A stretch of DNA of 64,000 nucleotides from JAWXCB01 sp034440455 (GTDB lineage Bacteria; Bacteroidota; Bacteroidia; Chitinophagales; CAIOSU01), in assembly GCA_034440455.1 (NCBI GenBank), contig JAWXCB010000129.1, positions 1-64,000 on the forward strand. The letters are read 5' to 3'. Position 1 is the stretch's first letter; every line of letters begins with the position of its first letter. A model generated the notes under the pieces. The model was given only the letters and a program-made list of their open reading frames with translations. It was not told the origin of the DNA and made no database searches. Of the stretch, positions 43,235-51,141 are shown piece by piece. The translations under genes and the position numbers were made by a program.

Positions 43235-44521
43235 ATGCGCTACCAACCGATTGACTCAAAGCTTTTCACAGCCAACCGTAAAAATTTTGTGAAGCAGTTG
43301 CCGAAAGGAGCGCTTGCCATCTTTCATAGCAATGAGTTGATGCCGCGCAGCGCAGATGGCACGTTTCCATTTCGTCAGCATCCTGATTTGTTTTATCTCA
43401 CGGGCGTTGACCAGGAAGACACTGCATTGATTCTGTTCCCCGACAGCCCGGTGGAGAAATACCGCGAAGTATTGTTCGTGCGCAAAACGAGCGAACTGAT
43501 ACAGATTTGGGAGGGAGAGAAATTGACACAGGAGCAAGCGCAGAAAGTTTCAGGTATCAAAACCGTGTTATGGAAAGATGAGTTTGAAGGAGTGCTGAAA
43601 ACGGTGATGTATCTCACGAATACGGTCTATCTGAATACCAACGAACATGACCGCGCTGCGGCACACGTGCCTGATTATGATTTGTTGTTTGCAAAACAAC
43701 TGCGCGACCGCTATCCGCTGCATCGCTTTGAACGCAGCGCTCCCATTATGGCATCGCTCCGCACGATAAAAGCTGACGTGGAAATTGATGTAATGAAACA
43801 AGCGATAGCTATTACTGAAAAAGCATTTCGCAGAATTTTGAAGTTTGTGAAACCGGGAGTGTTGGAATATGAAGTGGAGGCTGAAATTACGCATGAGTTT
43901 ATCCGCAATGGCGCGACAGGTCATGCCTATTCTCCAATTATCGCTTCGGGAAAAAGCTCCAACATTTTGCATTACGTCAACAATGATAAAGCGTGCAAAG
44001 AGGGTGAATTGCTGTTGCTTGACTTTGGCGCTGAATACGCCAACTATGCGGCTGACCTTACGCGCACCATTCCCGTGAGCGGCAAGTTTACAAAGCGACA
44101 AAAGGAAGTGTACAATGCAGTGTTGCGCATTCAGCGCGGTGCATACAAGTTGTATAAACCCGGCAAGCGCCTCGATGATTTTAATAAGGAAGTGGGCAGC
44201 GTGATTACGGAAGAATTGCTGCAACTCAGCTTGCTGAAAAACGCTGACGTGAAAAAGCAAGACCCCGAAAAACCGCTTTGGAAAAAATACATGCCGCACG
44301 GTACCGCGCATTTTCTCGGTTTGGATGTGCATGACATCGGCAATCGCTATGAGCCAATGAAAGCAGGCATGGTGTTTACCTGCGAACCGGGTATCTATAT
44401 TAAAGAAGAAGGTTTCGGCATTCGCTTAGAAAACGATGTGCTAATAACGAAAAATGGCATAGTTGATTTAATGAAAAACATCCCGATTGAAGCGGAGGAG
44501 ATTGAGGAACTGATGAGTTGA
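43235..44521 (+). CDS. Xaa-Pro aminopeptidase (aminopeptidase P, M24B)
   Basis: Removes N-terminal residues next to proline. The 428-residue protein has a creatinase-like N-terminal domain and a pita-bread C-terminal domain with metal ligands in LLLLDFGAEYANYAADLTRT (two Asp), GTAHFLGLDVHDIGN (His), FTCEPGIYI (Glu) and GFGIRLEND (Glu). ATG 43235 is chosen; an upstream TTG at 43172 lies in a spacer repeat. A near -7 element (TATCTTTA, 43210-43217) supports this start. Confidence 0.9.
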   Translation: MRYQPIDSKLFTANRKNFVKQLPKGALAIFHSNELMPRSADGTFPFRQHPDLFYLTGVDQEDTALILFPDSPVEKYREVLFVRKTSELIQIWEGEKLTQEQAQKVSGIKTVLWKDEFEGVLKTVMYLTNTVYLNTNEHDRAAAHVPDYDLLFAKQLRDRYPLHRFERSAPIMASLRTIKADVEIDVMKQAIAITEKAFRRILKFVKPGVLEYEVEAEITHEFIRNGATGHAYSPIIASGKSSNILHYVNNDKACKEGELLLLDFGAEYANYAADLTRTIPVSGKFTKRQKEVYNAVLRIQRGAYKLYKPGKRLDDFNKEVGSVITEELLQLSLLKNADVKKQDPEKPLWKKYMPHGTAHFLGLDVHDIGNRYEPMKAGMVFTCEPGIYIKEEGFGIRLENDVLITKNGIVDLMKNIPIEAEEIEELMS

Positions 44522-44630
44522 TGTGCTGATGTGCCAATGATGATTCGGTGATTTGATGATTCGGTAATTCGGTGATGCTTGAAAGTCCCCCTTGCGGGTT
44601 TGCTTCGCGTGATGGCTAAGGGGGATGATT
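44522..44630. repeat. spacer of short-period repeats and a CCCCCTT/AAGGGGG palindrome
   Basis: 44520-44540 has GATGTGCTGATGTGCCAATG; 44541-44577 has ATGATTCGGTGATTTGATG, then ATTCGGTAATTCGG. 44584-44627 has GTCCCCCTTGCGGG and CTAAGGGGGAT, an imperfect hairpin. No gene is present. Confidence 0.6.
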
Positions 44631-44653
44631 CTTAAAACGACTGAAATAACTCA

Positions 44654-45457
44654 ATGAAAATAAAAGAGCAGATTGCGAATTTTTTTACGCTGATGAATTT
44701 GGCAAGCGGGGTAATGGCAATTATTTTCATTTTGACATGGAATTTTAATGCTGCATGTGTGTGTGTATTTGTTGGTGCTTTTTTTGATTTTTTCGATGGT
44801 TTTATAGCAAGGGCATTGGGGATAACTTCTGAAATGGGGAAGCAACTTGATTCGCTATCGGATGTTGTTACGTTTGGAGTGGTGCCGGGATTGATTGCGT
44901 TCGAGTTTCTTGCCTTTGCATATGTGCTGGAATCCTATCCTGGCGAAAAAGGCACTCACTTTCGGGCAGGCTACGGACTATCAACCGCATTGCAAATGAT
45001 TGCGGTACTTATTCCTGTATTTTCTGCTCTTCGTTTAGCGAAATTTAATATTGACACAACACAAACTAAAAACTTTCGCGGATTACCTACTCCTGCCAAC
45101 GGCTTGTTATGGGCTTCTTTAGGAATAACCGTAGGACATTGGGGTAATTTCGGACTGCTACACAGCTACTCCGGTTCTTATTACCTCTTTTTGAGCAACA
45201 TCTTAATAGAAGGCAGATTTTTAATCCCGCTCATTATTATTATGTCTCTTATTCTGGTAGCTCCTGTCAATCTGATGGGAATGAAGTTTGATACGTTCAC
45301 ATGGCGGGGAAATGAAGTCAAGTTTTCATTTATCGGTATTGCAATCATTTTATTGGTGCTGCTGGGTTTCACTGCAATGCCGATTATTTTATTTTTGTAC
45401 ATCCTTTTTTCCATCATCCATTTTTACATTTTAAAACGACATGAAATTCAAAGCTGA
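44654..45457 (+). CDS. pssA: CDP-diacylglycerol--serine O-phosphatidyltransferase PssA
   Basis: Makes phosphatidylserine at the membrane, the first step to phosphatidylethanolamine. The 267-residue polytopic protein has the CDP-alcohol phosphotransferase motif D-G-x2-A-R-x8-G-x3-D-x3-D (DGFIARALGITSEMGKQLDS then LSD, about residues 48-70), preceded by IANFFTLMNLASG, typical of PssA. Its 3' end overlaps purS by 17 bases, so the two genes share a transcript. Confidence 0.92.
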   Translation: MKIKEQIANFFTLMNLASGVMAIIFILTWNFNAACVCVFVGAFFDFFDGFIARALGITSEMGKQLDSLSDVVTFGVVPGLIAFEFLAFAYVLESYPGEKGTHFRAGYGLSTALQMIAVLIPVFSALRLAKFNIDTTQTKNFRGLPTPANGLLWASLGITVGHWGNFGLLHSYSGSYYLFLSNILIEGRFLIPLIIIMSLILVAPVNLMGMKFDTFTWRGNEVKFSFIGIAIILLVLLGFTAMPIILFLYILFSIIHFYILKRHEIQS

Positions 45458-45692
45458 AATCAACGTGATGCCGCTGAAAGAGTTGCTCGACCCGCAGGGA
45501 AAAGCAGTAGCAGGCAGCATGAAAAACCTCAACCTGCCCGAAGTGAAAGACGTGCGCATCGGCAAGCACATCACGCTGAAAATCGAAGCAACCGACAAAA
45601 CGCAGGCAACCGAAAAAGTGGAACAAGCCTGCAAGAAGCTACTCGTCAATCCTGTGATTGAATATTTTGAGTTTGAGGTGGTTGAAGAATAA
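45441..45692 (+). CDS. purS: phosphoribosylformylglycinamidine synthase subunit PurS
   Basis: An 83-residue protein, the small subunit of the PurS-PurQ-PurL formylglycinamidine ribonucleotide synthase of purine synthesis. It reads MKFKAEINVMPLKELLDPQGKA, with LPEVKDVRIGKHITLKIEA and the C-terminal LLVNPVIEYFEFEV, all typical PurS. purQ and purL are not in this window. The stop overlaps the first palindrome upstream of the ORF6N gene. Confidence 0.93.
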   Translation: MKFKAEINVMPLKELLDPQGKAVAGSMKNLNLPEVKDVRIGKHITLKIEATDKTQATEKVEQACKKLLVNPVIEYFEFEVVEE

Positions 45693-45711
45693 GGTCACAG
45701 TTTGTGACCTT
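45691..45711. promoter_or_regulatory. palindrome upstream of the ORF6N gene, copy 1
   Basis: AAGGTCACA/TGTGACCTT arms around GTT, overlapping the purS stop. Shares its core with 45721-45745 and 45934-45968. Confidence 0.65.
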
Positions 45712-45720
45712 AAAGAAATT

Positions 45721-45745
45721 TTGAAGTCACAAATTGTGACTTCAA
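45721..45745. promoter_or_regulatory. palindrome upstream of the ORF6N gene, copy 2
   Basis: Perfect 12-base arms TTGAAGTCACAA and TTGTGACTTCAA around one central A, ending 10 bases before the ORF6N ATG. It looks like an operator or an RNA hairpin next to the start codon. Confidence 0.7.
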
Positions 45746-45755
45746 GTTATCGCTT

Positions 45756-46268
45756 ATGCAACTGCAATTAATTCAAAAAAGAATTTTTGAAATCCGTGGA
45801 ACACGGGTGATGCTTGACTCGCATCTTGCGGAGTTGTATCAGGTTCCCACAAAAGTTTTAAAACAGGCGGTACGCAGAAACCTGAAACGCTTCCCAAAAG
45901 ATTTCATGTTTCAACTTACACGCGCGGAGTACAATGCTTTAAGGTCACAAATTGTGACCTTAAAGCATACTGATAGCGCAAGAGGACAACACAGCAAATA
46001 TTTACCTTTTGCATTTACCGAGCAGGGTGTCGCGATGCTATCAACTGTTTTAAAAAGTGAAAAAGCAATTAAGATAAATATTGCGGTGATGCGCGCTTTT
46101 GTTCTGATTCGACAGCACCATGCTGATTACAAAGAACTAAAAGAAAAAATTGAAGCAGTGGAAAAAGAGATGAATGTGAAATTTGAAGATGTGCATCAGG
46201 CGCTGAATTATCTCGTAAGCCCGCAAGGACAACGACCCGTTATAAAAGGCTATCGGAAAGAAGATTAA
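45756..46268 (+). CDS. ORF6N-domain DNA-binding protein
   Basis: A 170-residue protein of the ORF6N family, common in Bacteroidota mobile elements and phages. It reads IQKRIFEIRGTRVMLDSHLAELYQV, LKQAVRRNLKRFPKDFMFQLT, and KYLPFAFTEQGVAMLSTVLKSEKAI, all ORF6N hallmarks, then a C-terminal coiled coil (ADYKELKEKIEAVEKEMN). Two palindromes precede it and a third, longer one lies in its coding region, so it may bind its own promoter; this is inference. It shares one base with rsmI (TAATG). Confidence 0.88.
   Translation: MQLQLIQKRIFEIRGTRVMLDSHLAELYQVPTKVLKQAVRRNLKRFPKDFMFQLTRAEYNALRSQIVTLKHTDSARGQHSKYLPFAFTEQGVAMLSTVLKSEKAIKINIAVMRAFVLIRQHHADYKELKEKIEAVEKEMNVKFEDVHQALNYLVSPQGQRPVIKGYRKED
45934..45968. 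repeat. 35-base perfect palindrome inside the ORF6N coding region
   Basis: Arms of 17 bases (ATGCTTTAAGGTCACAA and TTGTGACCTTAAAGCAT) around a central A, encoding the NALRSQIVTLKH segment. The core GGTCACAAATTGTGACC matches the promoter palindromes. Confidence 0.85.
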
Positions 46269-46939
46269 TGTCAAAACTCTACATTGTTCCCACGCCAATC
46301 GGCAACCTCGAAGACATCACGCTTCGCGCATTGAAGGTGCTGAAAGAAGTGGATTTAGTGCTCGCGGAAGATACGCGCACCTCCGGTTTTTTATTAAGGC
46401 ATTTCGGCATTGACAAGAAAATTATTTCGCATCATAAGTTCAACGAGCATAGAACCGTTGCAGCAGTAGTTGAAAAAATCAAAGCCGGACAAAGCATCGC
46501 GTTGGTTTCGGATGCGGGCACACCCGGCATCTCCGACCCGGGCTATCTTTTGGTACGCGCATGTGTGGAAGCAGGCATCGTAGTGGAATGTTTACCCGGA
46601 GCCACCGCATTGATTCCCTCTCTTGTGGTGTCAGGATTCCCTACGGATGCGTTTGTATTTGAAGGATTTCTTCCCGTGAAAAAAGGAAGGCAAACAAAAC
46701 TGATTGAGTTAAGCGCGGAAGAACGCACCATTGTGCTGTATGAATCTCCGCACAGGATTTTGAAAACAATCGAACAATTAGCCGAATATCTGGGCGCAGA
46801 ACGCAAAGCCTGCATCTGCCGCGAACTCTCGAAGCTATATGAAGAAATTCTGCGCGGCACGCTTGCCGAACTCGCAGCCGTTTGCAAAGCGAGAAATTTA
46901 AAAGGAGAGATAGTGATTGTGGTAGAAAAGAAAGATTAA
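46268..46939 (+). CDS. rsmI: 16S rRNA (cytidine1402-2'-O)-methyltransferase RsmI
   Basis: Adds the 2'-O-methyl to C1402. The 223-residue protein has LYIVPTPIGNLEDITLRAL, LAEDTRTSGFLLRHF, SDAGTPGISDPGYLLVRACV, and LPGATALIPSLVVSGF, the tetrapyrrole-methylase fold of RsmI. It starts on the last base of the ORF6N stop. Its partner modification enzyme, RsmH, is at 18326-19222. Confidence 0.95.
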   Translation: MSKLYIVPTPIGNLEDITLRALKVLKEVDLVLAEDTRTSGFLLRHFGIDKKIISHHKFNEHRTVAAVVEKIKAGQSIALVSDAGTPGISDPGYLLVRACVEAGIVVECLPGATALIPSLVVSGFPTDAFVFEGFLPVKKGRQTKLIELSAEERTIVLYESPHRILKTIEQLAEYLGAERKACICRELSKLYEEILRGTLAELAAVCKARNLKGEIVIVVEKKD

Positions 46940-46961
46940 TCGCGTCATTGCGATTTTCATT

Positions 46962-47043
46962 TAGCAGCCTTCGACTTCGCTCAGGCTGACAAACAAAGCT
47001 TTCTGCAACCAACACTTTCGTCACGGTGAGCGTAGTCGAACCG
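46962..47043. repeat. dispersed repeat family C plus GGTGAGCGTAGTCGAACC tract
   Basis: 46962-46993 reads TAGCAGCCTTCGACTTCGCT then CAGGCTGACAAA, matching 31586-31616. 47024-47043 reads CGGTGAGCGTAGTCGAACCG, a short palindrome-ended tract. Both lie between rsmI and the convergent VIT gene. Confidence 0.7.
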
Positions 47044-47070
47044 TACTTTCGGATGAGGTTTTTGTAAACC

Positions 47071-47805
47071 CTAATGAATCAACTTCTCTAAAAAATTTCC
47101 CACCCAATATGCCACGCCTGCTGCAACCGCGCCCAGCAGCACAGTTTCAATGATACCTTTGAAGCGGCTTGTTTCGTTCACATAAGATTTTAAGAAGCCA
47201 ATAAATACAAACGTGATGAACGTGAGGATGCTCGCGTAAAGAAAAGTATTCGCATTGCCAGCGTCCGCAAAATAATCAAGCACATATACCAGCAGCGGAA
47301 TGAAGCCCACGGCAAGAAAAGAAAAAAACGTCATTGCGCCCACAGTAAGCGGATTCTTAGTAGAAGGAATCATCTCCAACTCATTTTTCATCATCGTTTC
47401 CACCCAACGGTCTTTATCGGCAGTGATTACATGCACTACTTTATCAAGCAGTTCTCCTTCAAAACCTTTCTCACGAAAAATATCACGCACTTCTTTTCTC
47501 TCCTGTTCTGCCATGTTTTCCACTTCCCAATATTCAATGCACTTGTGCTTTTCATAGGTGTCACGTTCTGATTTGATTGAGAGATAAGCCCCTACCGACA
47601 TCGAAAAACCGTCAGCAAAGAGATTTGCAAATCCAAGTATAATCACGATAGAAGAATCCAATCCTGCACCCGATGCGCCCGCCACTACCGCAAACGTGGT
47701 GATGCTGCCATCAATGCCGCCATAGACAAACTCGCCTAAGTATTCCTGAAAACGACTGTAAACACTATCGCTGCCATGCAGTTTGTCTTCGGTTTTATTA
47801 ATCAT
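47071..47805 (-). CDS. VIT1/CCC1-family transporter
   Basis: A 244-residue membrane protein of the vacuolar iron transporter family. It reads YLGEFVYGGIDGSITTFAVVAGASGAGL and ANLFADGFSMSVGAYLSIKSERDTYE, the first two helices with the metal-facing DG and E residues, then a cytoplasmic helical insert (about 80-150, Glu rich) and three further transmembrane helices. Family members move Fe2+ or Mn2+ out of the cytosol. It is divergent from the downstream lipoprotein gene. Confidence 0.88.
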   Translation of the reverse strand: MINKTEDKLHGSDSVYSRFQEYLGEFVYGGIDGSITTFAVVAGASGAGLDSSIVIILGFANLFADGFSMSVGAYLSIKSERDTYEKHKCIEYWEVENMAEQERKEVRDIFREKGFEGELLDKVVHVITADKDRWVETMMKNELEMIPSTKNPLTVGAMTFFSFLAVGFIPLLVYVLDYFADAGNANTFLYASILTFITFVFIGFLKSYVNETSRFKGIIETVLLGAVAAGVAYWVGNFLEKLIH

Positions 47806-47869
47806 TTCTTCTTTCTATCTTTAGGAGAAGCAAGTTGGCAATTTTTTCAGGTTCTTTAAAATTCTAATT

Positions 47870-48379
47870 ATGAAAAAGTATTTTTTTCTCTTTGCGTTAC
47901 TTGGACTTCTTCTTCCATCTTGCGATGAAGAAGAAGAAACGCAGGTGTGTTCCTGCTCTTCGGATTTTGATGAGTATTATTATTCTGATTCTCTTTTGAC
48001 AGAGGGTATTTTTATCCCTAACGCATTCACACCAAATTTCGATGGCAGGAATGATGTCTTTGCAGTTGCTGGAACAGGTATTTCTTCATTATCTGTTGTA
48101 ATCAAAGATGGAAACACGACTGTTTTCCAAACAGCCAATCAAAGCATTGGCTGGGATGGAACCGTAAACGGAAATATTCCCGATTGTCAAACTTTTGATT
48201 ATGTTGTAGATGCTGTTTTCACAAGCGGAACAACTAAGCACTTTGAAAGTACAATTACGCTTTACGGAAACACTTTATCCCCTTGTCCCGACAATATTTT
48301 GGATTGTGTATTTGGAAACACGTTTGATGGAACCGGTTTCAATCCGGGCATTAGTAACGGAGAAACATTTGGTTGCTGA
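47870..48379 (+). CDS. surface lipoprotein with gliding-motility C-terminal-like domain
   Basis: A 169-residue lipoprotein: signal peptide with lipobox LLLPSC (Cys at residue 18), followed by DEEEE, which resembles the acidic export signal that sends lipoproteins to the Bacteroidota cell surface. The rest has IFIPNAFTPNFDGRNDVF, the start of the gliding-motility-associated C-terminal (T9SS type B-like) domain, and SIGWDGTVNGN. It is short for the family and is probably that domain alone. A near -7 element (TATCTTTA) is at 47816-47823. Confidence 0.78.
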   Translation: MKKYFFLFALLGLLLPSCDEEEETQVCSCSSDFDEYYYSDSLLTEGIFIPNAFTPNFDGRNDVFAVAGTGISSLSVVIKDGNTTVFQTANQSIGWDGTVNGNIPDCQTFDYVVDAVFTSGTTKHFESTITLYGNTLSPCPDNILDCVFGNTFDGTGFNPGISNGETFGC

Positions 48380-48414
48380 AATCGCAATACTCAATACGCA
48401 GTACGCGCTAATTA

Positions 48415-48583
48415 TTAATACCGAGGCACACTTGTATCAACCTCCTGTGCCCATGCTAAGATGCCGTCTTTCAGGTTGTAGAGATTTTTGAATCCGTACT
48501 TTTCTTCGAGGGCTTTGATGGCGTTTGCGCTACGCTGCCCGCTGCGGGAATGAAGCACCACTTTCTGATGCGTGAGATTTTAC
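48415..48583 (-). pseudogene. orphan rhodanese C-terminal fragment, paralogous to the moeZ 3' end
   Basis: On the minus strand, one frame reads VVLHSRSGQRSANAIKALEE, then KYGFKNLYNLKDGILAWAQE and VDTSVPRY before TAA at 48417-48415. It aligns with the last ~50 codons of the intact moeZ-type gene (49854-51047) at roughly 80% DNA identity. The active-site Cys of HCRSGQRS is Ser here. No start or upstream domain remains, so it is a gene fragment, next to the ATPase cassette. Confidence 0.8.
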
Positions 48584-48615
48584 CATCTCTCTGAAATTTA
48601 TTTTACGTAACTTGC

Positions 48616-48648
48616 ATTACGTACTTTACGTAACGTACTTTGCGTAAT
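48616..48648. repeat. 33-base direct repeat, left copy (flanks the ATPase gene)
   Basis: Identical to 49772-49804. It consists of two 14-base units in tandem, ACGTACTTTACGTA and ACGTACTTTGCGTA, with ATT before and AT after. The last bases form the ATPase start codon (GCGTAATG). A further degenerate unit (TTTACGTAACTTGC) precedes it. Confidence 0.9.
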
Positions 48649-49765
48649 GAAACCAGATAACCCCTTTTTAATCAGCGGCTATGAAAGCCCTGAATATTTC
48701 TGCGACCGCGAGCAGGAAACCAAACGGATGCTCGAAGCAATCCGCAATAAGCGCAACCTCACGCTGATGTCTGCGCGCAGGATGGGTAAGACGGGACTGA
48801 TCCGGCATGCGTTTCACCATCTGCAAAAAGAAAGTGCAATAAAATGCTTTTATGTTGACATTCTGCCCACCGCAAGCCTCGCTGATTTTGTACGATTGTT
48901 GAGCAAGGCGATTCTCAACAACCTTGACACCACACCGGAAAAAATCATTAAAAAAATTTTCGGGTTCTTCTCCAGTCTGCGCCCGGTAGTGAGTTACGAC
49001 CCGATGACGGGCGAGCCGTCCGTAACGCTTGATATGAAAGCAAGCGAATCGGAGAAAACGCTCGAACAGTTGTTTGCGTACCTTGCTGAAAAAGAAAAGA
49101 AAGTGGTCATTGCCATTGACGAGTTTCAGCAAATCACCCAGTATGCCGAAAAAAAGACAGAAGCATTGCTGCGTGCGCACATGCAACAAAACCCTGCCGT
49201 CAGGTTTATTTTTTCCGGGAGCAATCAACATTTACTGAGCGCAATGTTTGCAGGGCACAGCCGCCCGTTTTATCAAAGCACCGAGATGATGACTTTAGAG
49301 CCGATAGACCGGAAGCAATATGCGGCTTTTATCATAAAAAAGTTCAGGCAGGGCAAGCGTGAAATTGACAAAGAAGAAGTGGAAGCAATCCTCGACTGGA
49401 CGAGAGGGTATACATGGTATGTGCAGTTTGTCTGCAACCGCCTCTTTGCGATGAGCGCAAAAAAGTATAACAAGGTAATCCTCATCAACCTGCTGCTTAA
49501 TATTTTGAAAGAGAACGAGCCTGTTTATACCAATTACCGAAACCTGCTCACCGAATACCAATGGAAATTATTAATCGCCACTGCAAAAGAGGAAGCAGTG
49601 GCAATGCCCACGTCAGGAGAATTTATCAGCAAATACAAACTCGGCTCACCGAGTTCAGTGAAAACCGCACTGGAAGCGCTGCTCTACAAGCAACTGATGT
49701 ATCAGTCTGAAAATGGCTACCGTGTTTATGATGTATTTCTTTCAAGATGGCTGGAGCGGTGGTGA
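48647..49765 (+). CDS. AAA+/STAND-type ATPase with C-terminal winged helix, repeat-flanked
   Basis: A 372-residue ATPase of the 'archaeal ATPase' type found in many Bacteroidota. Residues 8-50 hold FLISGYESPEYFCDREQET and the Walker A LMSARRMGKTGLIRHA. Walker B is KVVIAIDEFQQI; FIFSGSNQHLLSAMF is the sensor region with the usual Ser-Gly-Ser. The C-terminus has a winged-helix-like segment (WKLLIATAKEEAVAMPTSGE). Such proteins are predicted NTP-dependent switches with unknown targets. The gene lies exactly between two 33-base direct repeats, the left one ending at its ATG. Confidence 0.85.
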   Translation: MKPDNPFLISGYESPEYFCDREQETKRMLEAIRNKRNLTLMSARRMGKTGLIRHAFHHLQKESAIKCFYVDILPTASLADFVRLLSKAILNNLDTTPEKIIKKIFGFFSSLRPVVSYDPMTGEPSVTLDMKASESEKTLEQLFAYLAEKEKKVVIAIDEFQQITQYAEKKTEALLRAHMQQNPAVRFIFSGSNQHLLSAMFAGHSRPFYQSTEMMTLEPIDRKQYAAFIIKKFRQGKREIDKEEVEAILDWTRGYTWYVQFVCNRLFAMSAKKYNKVILINLLLNILKENEPVYTNYRNLLTEYQWKLLIATAKEEAVAMPTSGEFISKYKLGSPSSVKTALEALLYKQLMYQSENGYRVYDVFLSRWLERW

Positions 49766-49771
49766 TTTTTG

Positions 49772-49804
49772 ATTACGTACTTTACGTAACGTACTTTGCG
49801 TAAT
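49772..49804. repeat. 33-base direct repeat, right copy (flanks the ATPase gene)
   Basis: Exact copy of 48616-48648, starting 6 bases after the ATPase stop. Here it continues TAATAAAC, without a start codon. Confidence 0.9.
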
Positions 49805-49853
49805 AAACTTTTCGCTTTCTCGAAGAAGCTTCTTCTCAAACATTAGGCAAAAC

Positions 49854-51047
49854 TCAATACCTCGGCACGCTCGGGTCAATCTCCGCAGCCCAAGCTAAGA
49901 TGCCGCCTTTTAGGTTATAGAGATTCTTGAAGCCGTACTTTTCTTCGAGGGCTTTGATGGCACTTGCGCTGCGCTGCCCGCTGCGGCAATGAACTACTAC
50001 TTTTTTATCGCGCGAAATTTTACCGTTGGCATCCAGAATTTTATTCAGAGGAATCAACTCGCCATCCAAGTGCGCGATTTCATACTCGTATTTTTCACGG
50101 CAATCAATCAGTTGAAAATCTTCATGGCGGTCGCGCATTTCTTTTAATTCCTTCACCGTCACTTCTTTCACGCCTTGTAAGCCGCGCTTTTCCTCCTCCT
50201 CTTTCAGCGGCATCCCACAAAACATTTCGTAGTCAATCAGTTTAGTGATAGTCGGGTTATTTCCATTCAAAGGATTGTTCGGGTCTTTCCTGAATTTGAA
50301 CGTGCGGATTTGGAACGTGAGCGCATCAAGCGCAAACATTCTGCCTACCAGCGGCTCTCCCAGTCCGGTAATTACTTTAATCGTTTCGTTTGCCTGCAAG
50401 CTGCCGATGATGCCTGGCAACACGCCCAGCACTCCGCCTTCCGCGCAACTCGGCACCAATCCGGGTGGTGGTGGTTCAGGATACAGGTCGCGATAGTTAG
50501 GACCGAATTCTCCATTGGGATATTTATAATTAAACACGGTTACTTGCCCATCAAAACGAAAAATGGAAGCAAATATGTTCACTTTGCCCAGCAACACGCA
50601 CGCATCGTTGATGAGATAGCGTGTCGGAAAATTATCTGTGCCGTCAGCGACAATATCCCAGTCTTTAAAAATTTCAAGCGCGTTGGAAGAGTTAAGATGC
50701 GTGTTGTAAGTCGTAATGTTGATGTAAGGATTCAAACCAAGCAGGCGCTCTTTAGCCGCTTCTACTTTTGGCTTTCCAATATCCTTTGTGGTAAATAAAA
50801 CCTGACGTTGCAAATTGCTGTCGTCCACTACATCAAAGTCAACAACGCCAATGTTGCCCACGCCTGCCGCTGCAAGATAGAGTAGCGATGGGCTGCCTAA
50901 TCCGCCTGAACCGATTACAAGCACACGCGCATTTTTCAGTTTACGCTGTCCTTCAATATTAAATTCTGGAATAATCAGGTGGCGGCTGTAGCGCTCAAGT
51001 TCTGCTTTTGAAAATTGAATGTGATCAAGTTGACCGTTGGTACTCAT
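49854..51047 (-). CDS. moeZ: MoeZ/ThiF-type adenylyltransferase-sulfurtransferase for CysO
   Basis: Activates the C-terminus of a ubiquitin-like sulfur carrier by adenylation and sulfurates it through its rhodanese domain. The 397-residue protein has the E1 fold (VLVIGSGGLGSPSLLYLAAAG, about 43-63; DNFPTRYLINDAC; LVPSCAEGGVLGVLPG with the possible catalytic Cys) and a C-terminal rhodanese domain (from about 290) with the active-site loop VVHCRSGQRS. It is the last gene of the cysM-mec-cysO-moeZ operon and lies 94 bases after cysO. Confidence 0.9.
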   Translation of the reverse strand: MSTNGQLDHIQFSKAELERYSRHLIIPEFNIEGQRKLKNARVLVIGSGGLGSPSLLYLAAAGVGNIGVVDFDVVDDSNLQRQVLFTTKDIGKPKVEAAKERLLGLNPYINITTYNTHLNSSNALEIFKDWDIVADGTDNFPTRYLINDACVLLGKVNIFASIFRFDGQVTVFNYKYPNGEFGPNYRDLYPEPPPPGLVPSCAEGGVLGVLPGIIGSLQANETIKVITGLGEPLVGRMFALDALTFQIRTFKFRKDPNNPLNGNNPTITKLIDYEMFCGMPLKEEEEKRGLQGVKEVTVKELKEMRDRHEDFQLIDCREKYEYEIAHLDGELIPLNKILDANGKISRDKKVVVHCRSGQRSASAIKALEEKYGFKNLYNLKGGILAWAAEIDPSVPRY

Positions 51048-51141
51048 GATAAAGCAATTATTTATTGTAACTCGTTAATTTCAGCTTAACTCCTCAGCTT
51101 AGAGGAGAGGCTTACGACTTAAAACTTATAGCTTAAAACTT

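Noticed and set aside
48616..49804. Insertion sequence with its own transposase
   Set aside because: The only gene between the direct repeats is an ATPase with Walker motifs; no DDE, HUH or serine/tyrosine recombinase features are seen.
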